Shown: positions 33,281 to 42,170 of the stretch, one piece after another | Position numbering within the stretch: position 1 is the first letter of the stretch | How the letters are laid out: each line of letters opens with the position of its first letter | Assembly (NCBI GenBank): GCA_013215285.1 | Contig: JABSRD010000008.1 | Coordinates: 1-64,000 of the forward strand | Reading direction: 5' to 3' | DNA from: Candidatus Nitrosopumilus sp. | Lineage (GTDB): Archaea > Thermoproteota > Nitrososphaeria > Nitrososphaerales > Nitrosopumilaceae | Length of the DNA: 64,000 bases | Made by a program: the position numbers and the translations under genes | Notes under the pieces: generated by a model | The model's input: only the letters and a program-made list of their open reading frames with translations | Told to the model about the DNA's origin: nothing | The model's database searches: none

Positions 33281-34202
33281 ACAGAGTCTCAATTGTTGTT
33301 AAATTTATGTCTAAAGTGTTAAACCCAATTAATATACTAATTACAAACAAAGCTCCCGTAATTCTACTAAACATCAAAGTAGACGACATGAATGGGACTA
33401 GTTCATCAACAGAATTATAATTTTTCTTCAATCCAATTCCGGACTTTATTATCAATGGAAGACTAAGAAATGTGATTAGCGATATAGTTGGAAACAGGTT
33501 TGTAGATACACCAATAATTATTGCACAGTATGATACTAGAGGAAAAATCCAAAATAATTTTGTAGCTTTTTCTTTTCCAGCTACAATAACCAAAGTCTTT
33601 CTCCCTTTAGATTTGTCAGCATCATGATCAGGAAATGATGCAATGAATAGTACTAAAGACGATAAAGACCCAACTACAATTCCTGCAAGAATAGATTCTA
33701 AAGTAATTTGTCCTGATTGAATAAAAAATGCACCAATAACTATCATGGCACCTTTTACTGCAACAAAAAATTCACCTAAACCAGAATCTACAATTTTGGT
33801 AGAGTAAAAGTAAATGGATAGAATGGCAAATCCCAAGATCACTGCAATAATTATTCCATCTGTAACTACAAAGTAACCGCCAATTATAGTACCAATTATC
33901 AAAGATGCAATTCCCGCACGATACACAGATGAAGGTTTGAGTAATCCTTCAGGTAGTACACCAGTTCCACCACTCATTTTAGTTCGAGTAGTTGTAGTGT
34001 CAATTCCTCGTTTAAAATCCCAAAAATCATTTAGTAGATCTACACTTGCATGAAGTGCCATAACTCCTGCAAATGTCAATAATGCATCAAATGGATTAAT
34101 GGTGTGATTTAACCACCAATTAAGAGATAAACCAACAGATACTGCAATTACAGATGCTAGAAGGAATCTGACTCTAATTACTCTAAACCATACAGAAAGC
34201 AT
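33255..34202 (-). CDS. UbiA-family prenyltransferase (MenA-like)
   Basis: An integral membrane enzyme attaching a prenyl chain to an aromatic or other acceptor. The two Asp-rich motifs are NDFWDFKRGID and DHDADKSKGRKT, and about eight hydrophobic helices are present. The gene is MenA-like in its first motif (MSGGTGVLPEGLL follows), pointing to quinone synthesis, but archaeal UbiA members also make lipids and heme. The start is MLSVWFR; three extra codons upstream are possible. Confidence 0.88.
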   Translation of the reverse strand: MLSVWFRVIRVRFLLASVIAVSVGLSLNWWLNHTINPFDALLTFAGVMALHASVDLLNDFWDFKRGIDTTTTRTKMSGGTGVLPEGLLKPSSVYRAGIASLIIGTIIGGYFVVTDGIIIAVILGFAILSIYFYSTKIVDSGLGEFFVAVKGAMIVIGAFFIQSGQITLESILAGIVVGSLSSLVLFIASFPDHDADKSKGRKTLVIVAGKEKATKLFWIFPLVSYCAIIIGVSTNLFPTISLITFLSLPLIIKSGIGLKKNYNSVDELVPFMSSTLMFSRITGALFVISILIGFNTLDINLTTIETLYDFRICNI

Positions 34203-34288
34203 CAAAAACAATGTCAGTTTTTCAGTATAATATTCATGAGTTTTGATTTTAGGTCATTCTTTATATGAAAATTGAATAAAATACGCCT

Positions 34289-34495
34289 ATGAGAATTGGT
34301 AAAATTTCAGAAAATGAAAAGAAGGTGAGATTTAATGTTGAAATTTACTGTACTAATTGTAACAAAAAAGTTCCTGGCGGATTACTTACAGGCGAAAAGT
34401 ATTACGGAACTGAGTCATTTAAAAAAGAATTAGAATTATTTAAAAAAACATATCTTTGTGGAATTTGTAGAGATAAAAAAAGAACAAGTAAATAA
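34289..34495 (+). CDS. Small zinc-binding protein
   Basis: A 68-residue protein with two CxxC pairs (YCTNCNKKVPGG and YLCGICRDKKRTSK), about 32 residues apart. The function is unknown. It is followed directly, with no gap, by the stop of the convergent surface protein gene. Confidence 0.7.
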   Translation: MRIGKISENEKKVRFNVEIYCTNCNKKVPGGLLTGEKYYGTESFKKELELFKKTYLCGICRDKKRTSK

Positions 34496-37210
34496 TTAAA
34501 TTTCTTCTTCGTCTTCCCAGTCTTCTTCCAAATCAGTTTTTGATTTCTTTAAGAACATGAATACAATTACTCCTACCATCAGAATTCCACCAATAACAAT
34601 ATAGATTATCCAATCAGGTAATTCTAAATTAATTGCATCAAATGTGATATCAGGTGCATTAACATTCACAGTAAAAGTGTCTCTACCTTCAGCATATCCT
34701 TCAGCAGTTGCAATGATGTCAAATGATATTGTAGGTCCTTCAAATGCAGTTAAACTAACTATTGCACTACCATCAGAACCAGTCCTTACAACTTCGGGAG
34801 TAACTAATGCATCCTCACCAGTAATAATTTTTATCGATGCACCAGAAACTGAACCTGTATCTTCATCATCTACAAATAATTTAAATTCAATTGGCTCACC
34901 AGCTTTAATTTCAGATCCTAACCCTCCCGTAAAAACTTGTAATTGAGTTTGAGATGATGCAATATTAATTACAGAAGAAGTTCCATTGACACCTTTAGCA
35001 CTTGCTGAAATAGTTGCAATTCCTACAGATCCAGTTGTTTTGATTGGGAATGTAGAATATGAAGATCCAGCAGGGATTACTGAGTCATCAATAATTTGAA
35101 CAACAGAATCTTGGGATGATGTAATTTTAGATTTTATATCAAATTTTGAAATAACTGGATTTCCTTGCAAATCAACTAATTGTATAATACCTAAATTTTG
35201 TTGATGTTCTGCATTAATTTTCACTAGAGGTAAAATGACTTGCATTTTTGATGAAGGTTGCGTGATGAATGTTTTACTTCCTATTAATTCAAAATCAGCA
35301 TGCTGGCCAATAGGTTCCAATGTAAGAACAATACTGAATTCATCCTCAGACACATCAAATGAATCACTTCGTAATTGTGTAAGTGAAAAAGTAGTACCTT
35401 TATCAATTTCCACCAATCCATTTGTAGGAGTAATCAAGTATTTTCCAGAATCTTTCATCATTTTTGGTCGTTCTTTACCATCAAGTGCAATCAAAAAAAT
35501 GTCAAAAAATCCATCTTTATCATAAATTATACCATTCTCACCAGTTGGTGAAAACATCCTTACTTCTTTTTGTTCTAATGTGTTAACTATTTCAGTTTCA
35601 AATGAACCAGTTCCAACACCATTTATGGATGTGGAAATAGTTACAAAGCCTGTTTTTTGACCAGTAGAAATCTCAGCAGTACCAAAAGAATAGGAACTTG
35701 TTATCTTTCCACCATCAGAAATAGTGGCTAATTTATCATCACTAGAAATTACATTAATATTCTGAACATATCCATCGCTGTATTGATTTTCTTTTGATTG
35801 CATAGGATAAAGTTCATCTTCTTCTAAACAATCAATAGAATACAAAATCATATCTTCAAAATCTAATTCAGTGTTGTGTTCAATTTCATTATTATTTGTT
35901 GAACCGTTTTCATCGGTTAATTCAGCACAGCCAAGATGAATCTTAATTAAACTCCCATCAGTTCGTATTCCATCATCATCTTCATCGTCTTCAATATTAG
36001 ATAATTGATAAGTGAAATAAGCAGTAGCGTTACTGGGTATTTTTTCAAGTCCATACACTCCAACTGTATGATCATAATTTTTTACATCAAATCCAAAATC
36101 AAATACGGTACTAACATTTCGTTTAACATTGTCAACACCTTCAATAGAAATTCCCACAGTTCTAAAAGTATCAGTTGCAGTTCCATAGCCATCAGAAGTA
36201 ACTCCAATCAAAATATTATTTTTAAGAAGATTCTGTAGACTGAATGTGTCTTGAAGTAGATATCCAAATTGTCCTTTTTTGATTGTGGGTTTTTCAGATT
36301 TTACAAAATTTGCTAAATTTTCGCCAATAGGATATTGTTCACTTGAGAAAAAATTCAAGGGGATGTCATTAGGGGTTTTTGTAGGATTACCATCAGAGTC
36401 AACTACAGTCACAAAAATATCCAAAGTTCTGTCAATTTCTGCAGGAATTAATTTTGGAAAAACTGATATCTGTAATGCAGTTGGAAGTGTAGATGAAATT
36501 CTAATACTCTTGGCTACGTCTAGTCCAGCATCTACTTGAATTGCTCGCAAATAGGTATTTCCTATTTTGTCATGAGTTGATATTATTCCCCATGCATAAT
36601 AGGTACCTTGTTTAATTATCAAGATGTTTGAATCAGGGGACGCTAAAGATTTCTCGTGTTCGAGTAAAATTTCAATATCATTAGGTGCACGAACCAATAC
36701 CCCATCGGATGTTGTAAGATAAACTGAAAAAGGCATTTCAGAGTTTACGTGCATTTCAGTGGTTGGTAAATTTAATTCTAAAACTAAATCGTCGGGAAGA
36801 TAAGTTTCATCAGTTCCTATCTCAATTTTTTGAAATGTTGTTTTTCCATTAAGACTTGCAGTAATTGTTGTTTTACCAGATTTCTCACTTGTTGTTACTG
36901 GAAAAGATACAAATTCTTCATTAGCTTTTAAAATCACTGTTTTAGGAACAAATGCGACTGAAGGATTATCAGAACTTAAACTAACTGGAACATCATATGA
37001 AGAGGTAATTGGCACACCATGTTTACTTAGAACATAAAGATATCCTACTTGATGTTCTGCAACTCCACGTTCCAAATGAGATGGAGATATTGCTAATTTT
37101 ATAGAATAATCAGATAATGATTCTAGATTTTGAGCAGATGCATAATGTAAATTTCCGCCAAACAGTAGAGATATCGCAAGTAAGAAGATTATTGGGTTTT
37201 TTATTTTCAT
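34496..37210 (-). CDS. Large surface protein with repeated Ig-like domains and C-terminal membrane anchor
   Basis: A 904-residue extracellular protein. It has a signal peptide (IIFLLAISLLFGGNLHYASAQ), then a chain of beta-sandwich domains with bacterial-Ig features (VPVSLSSDNPSVAFVPKTVI, SGKTTITASLNGKTTF). Near the end are a transmembrane helix (WIIYIVIGGILMVGVIVFMF) and an acidic tail. It is likely a surface or S-layer-associated protein and is placed at the end of the pilus gene set, so it may take part in pilus function. An 'Ig-like' domain count needs a profile search. Confidence 0.75.
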   Translation of the reverse strand: MKIKNPIIFLLAISLLFGGNLHYASAQNLESLSDYSIKLAISPSHLERGVAEHQVGYLYVLSKHGVPITSSYDVPVSLSSDNPSVAFVPKTVILKANEEFVSFPVTTSEKSGKTTITASLNGKTTFQKIEIGTDETYLPDDLVLELNLPTTEMHVNSEMPFSVYLTTSDGVLVRAPNDIEILLEHEKSLASPDSNILIIKQGTYYAWGIISTHDKIGNTYLRAIQVDAGLDVAKSIRISSTLPTALQISVFPKLIPAEIDRTLDIFVTVVDSDGNPTKTPNDIPLNFFSSEQYPIGENLANFVKSEKPTIKKGQFGYLLQDTFSLQNLLKNNILIGVTSDGYGTATDTFRTVGISIEGVDNVKRNVSTVFDFGFDVKNYDHTVGVYGLEKIPSNATAYFTYQLSNIEDDEDDDGIRTDGSLIKIHLGCAELTDENGSTNNNEIEHNTELDFEDMILYSIDCLEEDELYPMQSKENQYSDGYVQNINVISSDDKLATISDGGKITSSYSFGTAEISTGQKTGFVTISTSINGVGTGSFETEIVNTLEQKEVRMFSPTGENGIIYDKDGFFDIFLIALDGKERPKMMKDSGKYLITPTNGLVEIDKGTTFSLTQLRSDSFDVSEDEFSIVLTLEPIGQHADFELIGSKTFITQPSSKMQVILPLVKINAEHQQNLGIIQLVDLQGNPVISKFDIKSKITSSQDSVVQIIDDSVIPAGSSYSTFPIKTTGSVGIATISASAKGVNGTSSVINIASSQTQLQVFTGGLGSEIKAGEPIEFKLFVDDEDTGSVSGASIKIITGEDALVTPEVVRTGSDGSAIVSLTAFEGPTISFDIIATAEGYAEGRDTFTVNVNAPDITFDAINLELPDWIIYIVIGGILMVGVIVFMFLKKSKTDLEEDWEDEEEI

Positions 37211-37266
37211 TTTTTCTCCATTTTTCAGTTATCCATTTTTTTTCATAAAAAGGAAAAAAGGGTGGG

Positions 37267-37842
37267 TTATCCACTTTGTTGTCCAGCAATTACAGTTCCA
37301 ACGAAGACAGCACCGTTTGATGTTGTCAATTTGATCTGTGTGTCTCTACCTTGTTTGATGTTTTCATCAAGTTGTAGAATTAGTGTCACTTGTTGTCCAG
37401 GTTGAACTTCTGCAGATGTTGCTGACAAGATTGTAGCAGGTCCTCTTGTAAGAATTTGATAGCTGCCTTGTATTGGGCCAGTAGCATTATAGTTGTATAC
37501 TGTACCACCAAATCTTACTTCACCTAGTGTAAGTTTTCCTACACTGTTACTTTGTACATAGATTACTATATTTTCATCTACGAGTAGACCATCTCCTGCA
37601 GTATTTCCTGCTGCAAATACGGTACCATCATGATTTAACATAGTACCATCAGTTGCATCATAACCAGCAAATTTTAGTGACTCAATTTGTGGAGCGCCAC
37701 TAATTTGAGCAGAACTGAAAAATCCTTGTGAGAACACAAAGACAATACTTCCACCAACGACTGCGATTGCTACTAAAAGAAGTGTTGCAATAACTGGAGC
37801 AACTGCTCTTCTTGAAGTCATTTTTGACTGTAGTTTTGTCAT
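37267..37842 (-). CDS. Type IV pilin-like protein
   Basis: A 191-residue secreted pilin. The class III signal (KMTSRRAVAPVIATLLLVAI) has a basic N-terminus, RRA cleavage site and long hydrophobic helix. The rest is a beta-rich globular domain with no Cys. The strong expression-like codon pattern and length suggest the major pilin of the locus. I start at MTKLQSKM; 16 upstream in-frame residues are possible. Confidence 0.82.
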   Translation of the reverse strand: MTKLQSKMTSRRAVAPVIATLLLVAIAVVGGSIVFVFSQGFFSSAQISGAPQIESLKFAGYDATDGTMLNHDGTVFAAGNTAGDGLLVDENIVIYVQSNSVGKLTLGEVRFGGTVYNYNATGPIQGSYQILTRGPATILSATSAEVQPGQQVTLILQLDENIKQGRDTQIKLTTSNGAVFVGTVIAGQQSG

Positions 37843-37972
37843 TATGAATTTCTTAGAATTAGAAAAGATGTTAAAGTAATTTGTGTTCAAAATGGACTAC
37901 AATTAACTGGTTTGTGCATATGTTTTATGAAATGAATAAAAAATCATGTAAACTATAAGATGAAAAAATAGA

Positions 37973-38635
37973 TTATGGACAGCCAGTAGTTGGACATACC
38001 TGTAAAACAGTTTCAGCTATAGGACCAACTGCAAATGTGCCACTTGGACTATTACCAGTAGCAATACCATTTGCAAGAATATGCATAACATACATTTTTG
38101 CTTTAGGAACGGAGGGAGCAGTTGCGGTAAACTGAATAGTTTTTGCTTCAGTGTGATCATCTATTGATGATATAAGAGAACCAACTATCTGTGTAGAACC
38201 ATCAGGATATGTAATAGGGGTAGACAAAGTAAAACCATTAGAACTAATGATGTTATTAAAAGTCCATTCTTTTGGAATGTTGATGATTAGAGATGTACCA
38301 GCACTTATTCCATAAATATTATCACTGCTCATGTCAGCAAGAGTTGCATTAAATGTCACAGTACTCCCTTCTACAATTCCTCTCAACTCACCCATAACAT
38401 TGGAAGATGCAACAGACTCAGGGTTTCTTGCAAGAAAAACATTTGGTAGTGCAACTTCACTAGTATGCATTGTAGTACCATAGCCTGCTTTTCCATATTG
38501 CCCAAGAGTTGTAAACACAACAGGTTGAACTAGAATATTTTGTGCATCATCTATAGTACCCGCCATATTTCCACTGCCAATACCTACAAGAAATGGAAAG
38601 ACGGATCTAGGTGCAACTTCAATAGGAGTGACCAA
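37973..38635 (-). CDS. C-terminal part of an interrupted pilin-family adhesin-like protein
   Basis: This frame is the direct continuation of the gene at 38639 after an in-frame TGA and one Asp codon (38636-38638). It reads beta-rich secreted-type sequence (SGSTVTF-like repeats, e.g. GSTVTFNATLADMSSDN), ends VLQVCPTTGCP, and has no signal peptide of its own. The only start is a TTG two codons after the TGA. It is best seen as the end of one about 595-residue protein. As an independent gene it would be unlikely to be secreted. Confidence 0.6.
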   Translation of the reverse strand: MVTPIEVAPRSVFPFLVGIGSGNMAGTIDDAQNILVQPVVFTTLGQYGKAGYGTTMHTSEVALPNVFLARNPESVASSNVMGELRGIVEGSTVTFNATLADMSSDNIYGISAGTSLIINIPKEWTFNNIISSNGFTLSTPITYPDGSTQIVGSLISSIDDHTEAKTIQFTATAPSVPKAKMYVMHILANGIATGNSPSGTFAVGPIAETVLQVCPTTGCP

Positions 38636-38638
38636 ATC

Positions 38639-39763
38639 TCACCACATCAGTTGGTTACTTTCAGGACAAGACCAATTATCAGGTGTGGGAGGTATTGTTA
38701 CAGGTCTTTCAGGATTCGCACCTGGAATATCTTCACAGTTTTTTGCAAAAACATCATCTTGTGAATTTGCCCTAGGAACAAATGCCATTATCACTACCTT
38801 GTTTACAAACATCGGTTGATCTGTGGGATTTGCAACATTAACACCCCAGATAGGCCTATCTGTAACATCACTATCCTCATCTCCAATTGCATTAGGCATT
38901 ATCATAAATATCTGAGGTTTTCCAAAAAGTTCGTTTGAGATAACTACTTCACCTCCACCTTCACCAGCTTCTCGTAAAAGAATCGAATCAGATACAACAT
39001 TACTGGATACATCTTCAGTGTCTTCAAAGTCACCTATTGCAATAGCTGAAAATACCACATCATCACCACTAACTCCATCAACTTGATAATCCCAAGAGAA
39101 CATCACAGATTCTCCATGTTCTAAATTCACAGACGCAGGGGTATGTGAAGGTGAAGGTGAAGGTGAAATAAGGAAACCAGAGCCAAGTACAGATTGCATT
39201 TCAGGGTGAACATTCTTAATTTCAGCATCGCCAGTGTTAGTAACAACCATTACAACAGTGACATTTTTTCCAAGAACTACATCAGGGGGATCTGTAATTA
39301 ATTCAGCACGTAGTTCACCTACAGAAGATCCGACACCAACTACTAGTTCTTTAATTTTAATTGTTCCAAGAGAGGAGATTATTTTGACATCATATGTATC
39401 AGGAACCATTCCAAGTGTTTGCGTTGAAACAACATTATTAGTAAAACCTGAGGGCACAAATGCATCATCATAAGTTATATCAAATCGAGTTACAGGTTGA
39501 TTTGATAATGTTTTGTTAGCAATCCACATACTTGAAATTTCAACAGGGTTTTGACCTTGGTTTTTAACATTCATACTTAAAATATTATTTTCATCAATAG
39601 AAGCAAAAATTGCAAATTGTTCTTGCTGTTTTTTTATTTCAATATCAGAAATAATTCTTTGTGTAGTTACAATATCTTCTTGGGCATCTAATGCTAAACC
39701 CAATACTGAGAAACCTGAAATCATTAACACAGTAAAAAATAATCCTCCTACAACTGAGGACAA
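38639..39763 (-). CDS. Pilin-signal adhesin-like protein, first part, ends at in-frame TGA
   Basis: A 374-codon frame with a hydrophobic helix at its start and CARDB-like beta-sandwich sequence (VTNTGDAEIKNVHPEMQ, GESVMFSWDYQVDG). In frame upstream of the only usual start (TTG 39763) lies QNRRG, the rest of a class III pilin signal, but only an ATA (39808), overlapping the previous stop, could begin it. The frame ends at TGA 38639-38641 after ...NQLMW. The next codons continue the same protein. A single Trp codon (TGG to TGA) would restore one gene. Confidence 0.65.
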   Translation of the reverse strand: MSSVVGGLFFTVLMISGFSVLGLALDAQEDIVTTQRIISDIEIKKQQEQFAIFASIDENNILSMNVKNQGQNPVEISSMWIANKTLSNQPVTRFDITYDDAFVPSGFTNNVVSTQTLGMVPDTYDVKIISSLGTIKIKELVVGVGSSVGELRAELITDPPDVVLGKNVTVVMVVTNTGDAEIKNVHPEMQSVLGSGFLISPSPSPSHTPASVNLEHGESVMFSWDYQVDGVSGDDVVFSAIAIGDFEDTEDVSSNVVSDSILLREAGEGGGEVVISNELFGKPQIFMIMPNAIGDEDSDVTDRPIWGVNVANPTDQPMFVNKVVIMAFVPRANSQDDVFAKNCEDIPGANPERPVTIPPTPDNWSCPESNQLMW

Positions 39764-39804
39764 TCCACGCCTATTTTGAGGCTGAAAACAGTTTCTTTTT
39801 AGAT

Positions 39805-40329
39805 CTATCGTGCGTCACCTGTCTCAATGAAAAGTTCTACAGGGCGCATTCCACCCATATCAAGACGAATATGAACGCCTTTATTGAGACCTATATCAGA
39901 ATCATCCGAACCCAATTTAATTAAAAGATTAACTATCTGTCCGCTTTGAATTTGGATATCTTCATTTTGTATGATTGGAGAACTTCCTACAGGTAATATC
40001 GAAAACATACCATCAGCAGGATATTTTCTATCAGCACCAGGCAAATAATCCACAGAAGCATCTAATTCAATTCCAGATGTAGATGAATCTCGTGTATTAT
40101 ATGCAAGAAGCAAGATATTTTTAGAAGAATCAAATGAAGATGCGGAAGCAAGGTTTCCAGAAACAAATGCATCATTTACAAAATAAGTAAGTGTACTAGC
40201 ACCAGTTATTGTAACACCCATTAACATCATGGTACTAATAATTTCAGTGACAGCACGTCTGTTCTTCAATCTAGACTTTTTTGTCTTTGCTAATTTTTGA
40301 TTTGACATTGTTTTGGATTTCATTTTCAT
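39805..40329 (-). CDS. Pilin-like protein with class III signal
   Basis: A 174-residue protein with a basic start (KLAKTKKSRLKNRRA), cleavage site NRRA and hydrophobic helix (VTEIISTMMLMGVTITGAST). A small beta-rich domain follows. It is the second of three pilin-like proteins in tandem, and its start follows the previous stop by one codon. It probably forms a minor pilus subunit with the neighbours. Confidence 0.8.
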   Translation of the reverse strand: MKMKSKTMSNQKLAKTKKSRLKNRRAVTEIISTMMLMGVTITGASTLTYFVNDAFVSGNLASASSFDSSKNILLLAYNTRDSSTSGIELDASVDYLPGADRKYPADGMFSILPVGSSPIIQNEDIQIQSGQIVNLLIKLGSDDSDIGLNKGVHIRLDMGGMRPVELFIETGDAR

Positions 40330-40863
40330 CTATGTGTTAAATGGACTAGCAACAGTTGTGAAAAAATTTCCCCTAGTTGTGGTCAAGGATATTCTGTATT
40401 CAGAGTTAAGATATTTTACATCATTCCAAGTATTTGTGACAATACCTGACAATTCAATTTCTGAGTTGTCAACATTATCCAAGGTGATCTTTTGATTATC
40501 TTTGATTAGAACAAGTTGATTAACATCAATCCAATTGGTAATGATTTCTTGATTGTCAATTTTGAGAATAGTGATAGTGGAAATGGTAGAATCAACTGTT
40601 CCAATATTTAGCAAATCTATTTGAATGTCATCAGAACCAGGTACAAATCTGACATGCTCAAAAATTATATCTTCGCGATGACTCAAATTACTAGATTTTT
40701 CATGAAATGAAAGATCATATGTGAATGCACTGATATTATCCATTCCATTAAACAAAATCACAGATCCTACAGCAGTTACAATTCCCAAAATCACAATACT
40801 GCCCATGATCTGACTTACAGCACGACGATTTTTCACATGTAATTTGGGGAAGGCATTTCTCAC
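40330..40863 (-). CDS. Pilin-like protein with class III signal
   Basis: A 177-residue protein with the start KLHVKNRRAVSQIMGSIVIL, a hydrophobic helix and a beta-rich domain (IEHVRFVPGSDDIQIDLLNIG-like segments). Its stop abuts the next gene with no gap, and its start overlaps the TackOD1-like gene by 4 nt. The set of pilin-like genes is tightly coupled. Confidence 0.8.
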   Translation of the reverse strand: MRNAFPKLHVKNRRAVSQIMGSIVILGIVTAVGSVILFNGMDNISAFTYDLSFHEKSSNLSHREDIIFEHVRFVPGSDDIQIDLLNIGTVDSTISTITILKIDNQEIITNWIDVNQLVLIKDNQKITLDNVDNSEIELSGIVTNTWNDVKYLNSEYRISLTTTRGNFFTTVASPFNT

Positions 40864-42086
40864 TTTTTACCACCATTTTTTTCATATAATTCAGAAACAA
40901 GTGAATCAAAGACAGATTTTTGCTTTTTAACATCATTTTGTGAATACCACTCAGAAACAAATTCCTCAACATGAGAAATGATTTGAGAAAAATCAGGTTC
41001 GGAGATTAAATGGATTCCATAAAGTTTAGTAAGAATTTCTACACCAACATTAATGTCAGAAACAGTCACAAGCAAAGTATTTGTTGGATTTATGTCTAAT
41101 TTTGGAACTAAAATAGAATTAATATCAGATTGATTAATACCTGTAGGATGATTTTTTATGAAAATCAAAATAGATTCGTTTGTTGTTTTGTTTTCTCCAT
41201 AAATTGGAATTTCATGAACATTGCCACTTTGTCCTTTGATAGTAGCATTAAGTTTAGCAGTAAAATTGAATCCTTCTAATAATTTCAATAATTCATCTTT
41301 TATTTGATTAGTATCAGAATTAATTGAAATTTCAGAATTTTTTAGTTTGTAACTAAACGTTGTAACGAATTGACCTGAATTAATATCAAAGTCATGCTCA
41401 TGTTTTCTACAATGTAATTTAATTACAGCATTATCAAATTTTTCAGAACAGCCATTGCATTGATACCACATCGCAGGAATACGAATTTCTTTTTCAAAAT
41501 TTTTGATTGGTTTCTTACAAGATGGACAATGTGAATTATTTTGATCTGAAAAATCAAAATTAGTACTCTCTGTAATGTAACCACATCGCTTATGTTCAAA
41601 GAGATTTAATTTTTCAACATCCATTGAAGTACATTTTGGACAATAAAGGCGCATACTAGATGAAAAGGTATCTGAATGAGTTGGACAAACAATCAATTTT
41701 TCATAAATTTCTTTTTCTAAAATTCCATCATAAACCAAACCATCAAGACATTCAACATTGTCTTGAACTTCACCTATTTTTGATAAAATTGGATAGAATA
41801 ACTTACCCTCATTGTAATCTATGAATGGTTTAATGGTTCTATCATCAAGTTTTTGTACTTCCTGAATTAATCGAACAGCTTTACTATTGGTAGGCTTGGA
41901 TAAATCAAGGTTAGTCACTAAAATTTGTTTTTTAGAAACTAGTTCTTCAGGAATATATTTTTTTTCATCATTTGATTGATTTTTAAAAATTGAAGTAATA
42001 TTTTCAAAACCAAATAATCTAGATTCAGATTTTGGTTCTAATTTAACATCATCATAAATAATTTTTTTTTTAAACATTACAATCAT
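40860..42086 (-). CDS. Zinc-rich protein resembling thaumarchaeal output domain TackOD1
   Basis: A 408-residue protein with a middle region of zinc-ribbon segments: YCPKCTSMDVEKLNLFEHKRC, HCPSCKKPIKNF, YQCNGCSEKFDNAV and LHCRKHEHDF. These match my memory of TackOD1, an output domain described for thaumarchaeal signalling and pilus loci. The N-terminal part is unannotated and the C-terminal part is an alpha-beta domain. It starts the minus-strand pilus operon, so it may sense a signal that controls pilus assembly. Family assignment is from pattern only. Confidence 0.55.
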   Translation of the reverse strand: MIVMFKKKIIYDDVKLEPKSESRLFGFENITSIFKNQSNDEKKYIPEELVSKKQILVTNLDLSKPTNSKAVRLIQEVQKLDDRTIKPFIDYNEGKLFYPILSKIGEVQDNVECLDGLVYDGILEKEIYEKLIVCPTHSDTFSSSMRLYCPKCTSMDVEKLNLFEHKRCGYITESTNFDFSDQNNSHCPSCKKPIKNFEKEIRIPAMWYQCNGCSEKFDNAVIKLHCRKHEHDFDINSGQFVTTFSYKLKNSEISINSDTNQIKDELLKLLEGFNFTAKLNATIKGQSGNVHEIPIYGENKTTNESILIFIKNHPTGINQSDINSILVPKLDINPTNTLLVTVSDINVGVEILTKLYGIHLISEPDFSQIISHVEEFVSEWYSQNDVKKQKSVFDSLVSELYEKNGGKK

Positions 42087-42158
42087 ACCTCACAATATAA
42101 GAGAGATTCATTACCATGATGGTTTTTTTAACTAAAAGAAGAGTAAAAGGAAAATGTT

Positions 42159-42170
42159 GTTCATATGAAC
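42159..42170. promoter_or_regulatory. Palindrome overlapping the ATPase start codon
   Basis: GTTCATATGAAC is a perfect 12-bp palindrome that contains the ATG of the pilus ATPase gene (42165-42167). It could be an operator or simply chance. It lies in the divergent region between the pilin operon and the ATPase operon. Confidence 0.35.

Noticed and set aside
38639..38641. Selenocysteine at TGA
   Set aside because: No SECIS-like hairpin was seen nearby, the context suits Trp, and Sec in archaea is known mainly from methanogens and relatives.
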